Positions 63,503-64,000 of a stretch of 64,000 bases of DNA are shown one piece after another. Under the pieces are notes generated by a model. It searched no databases and was not told the DNA's origin. It worked only from the letters and a program-made list of their open reading frames with translations. Location of the stretch: positions 1 to 64,000 of the forward strand of contig JAFEMH010007460.1 of the NCBI GenBank assembly GCA_022495995.1, in the 5' to 3' direction. The position numbers were made by a program, and so were the translations under genes. This stretch comes from Adenophora triphylla var. japonica (taxonomy: Eukaryota > Streptophyta > Magnoliopsida > Asterales > Campanulaceae). Every line of letters starts with the position of its first letter. Position 1 is the first letter of the stretch.

Positions 63503-64000
63503 GGCACTGATACGAATTGAAAAAATTGTAGCTAGGACTGTGAACACTTATGGGGTGACTTGTGCATACAGTTGTTCAAACAATTGTCAGCACAACTGTC
63601 TAAACAACTTTGACAATAAAATAAATCACACAAACCGAATGAAATTCCACGAAATAATAAACACTTCTGCAATAACTTCTTGATGTAAACCTATTCATAA
63701 AACTACAACCTTGTTTGAGAACAAGTTGCAAAGTAAACGCATACAATGAAAAGAAAACTATCTTACGAATAGATCAAAAGATGTTATAATCTAAGAACAA
63801 TCAAACACGGAAAACAATCTTGATTTATCAAGGTATGAACTTCAAGATACAAAGAAACCAATCAAGGAATTCTCTATGCTCTGTATCTCTCTGAAAATCC
63901 GTAGTCAATAATGAGAGGGGCGCCCTCTTTATATAGGGAGAATAATCATTATTCAACAAGTACTCGTTCAATCTCTTACTTATTTAAAATGATTTTTCTT
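63503..64000 (-). mobile_element. Probable 5' LTR end and PBS of the Copia element
   Basis: Plus AGGCACTGATACGA (63502-63515) is close to the reverse complement of the initiator tRNA-Met PBS (TGGTATCAGAGCC type). The LTR would then start at TGAAAAAATTG (63519) in plus reading and run off the right edge. A TATATAAA box (minus) is at 63935-63928. Moderate support, as the partner LTR is not in the window. Confidence 0.55.

Noticed and set aside
63914..63928. AGAGGG-GCG-CCCTCT palindrome in the Copia LTR as a member of the operator family
   Set aside because: It lies downstream rather than upstream of the TATA box, is single, and belongs to an unrelated superfamily.

Overview
The window is repeat-filled plant nuclear DNA. 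It holds several layers of nested LTR retrotransposons and no host gene I can support. The evidence is Ty3/gypsy pol with RT followed by two RNase H domains (a hallmark of the Tat lineage), a Copia gag-PR segment, introns with plant-like GT/AG junctions, plant mobile domain (PMD) genes, and intact 5-bp target-site duplications (TSDs). The species cannot be told; a large-genome flowering plant is likely.

Layout. (1) 1-10064: 3' part of a plus-strand family-3 element A: decayed integrase, decayed antisense DUF7745-like and PMD genes (1830-6460), 3' tandem repeats, 3' LTR 8031-10064. Its LTR cuts the DUF7745-like gene of a family-1 element (1b). (2) 10065-12522 and 34614-37408: remains of element 1b, with antisense genes, 3' repeats and LTR 36439-37408. 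(3) 12523-34613: complete minus-strand family-3 element C, TSD CCCGT, which split the PMD gene of 1b; it has no RT or integrase and is loaded with arrays. (4) 20467-27995: complete gag-only (TR-GAG) family-1 element inside C, TSD ATGGG, intact 410-aa gag. (5) 37409-38441: old chromovirus-like gag-PR into which 1b had inserted. (6) 38442-43373: family-2 element B (5' LTR, PBS, leader, gag-PR), fused at about 43373 to the 3' end of another element. (7) 43525-61200: family-5 LTR, split by (8) 43641-59602: the youngest element, family 4, minus strand, TSD CTTAG, LTRs differing at about a dozen sites, with decayed pol and plus-strand PMD and DUF7745-like genes. (9) 61201-64000: minus-strand Copia gag/PR and LTR.

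How the parts fit. Three families (1, 3, 4) carry the same two-gene cassette antisense to gag-pol: a four-exon PMD gene and an intronless DUF7745-like gene. Every Tat-type LTR, and the recognisable promoters of the antisense genes, carry short CG-centred palindromes, usually paired and often 17-30 bp upstream of a TATA box. The palindrome sequence is family-specific: ATCTCGCGCGAGAT, GGTCCGTACGGACC, AGTCCGGCCGGACT, AGCCGTACGGCT or CATCCGCGCGGATG. The same palindrome is shared by the LTR and the antisense promoters within a family. This looks like a private regulatory code for each element family, possibly read by the cassette proteins; that last step is inference.

The families also share sense-strand structures: a hairpin with covarying stems near the LTR 3' end, a PBS-like copy inside each LTR, a hairpin before the polypurine tract, tetraloop hairpins in leaders, and a duplicated GAACTACG...ACGTAGG block.
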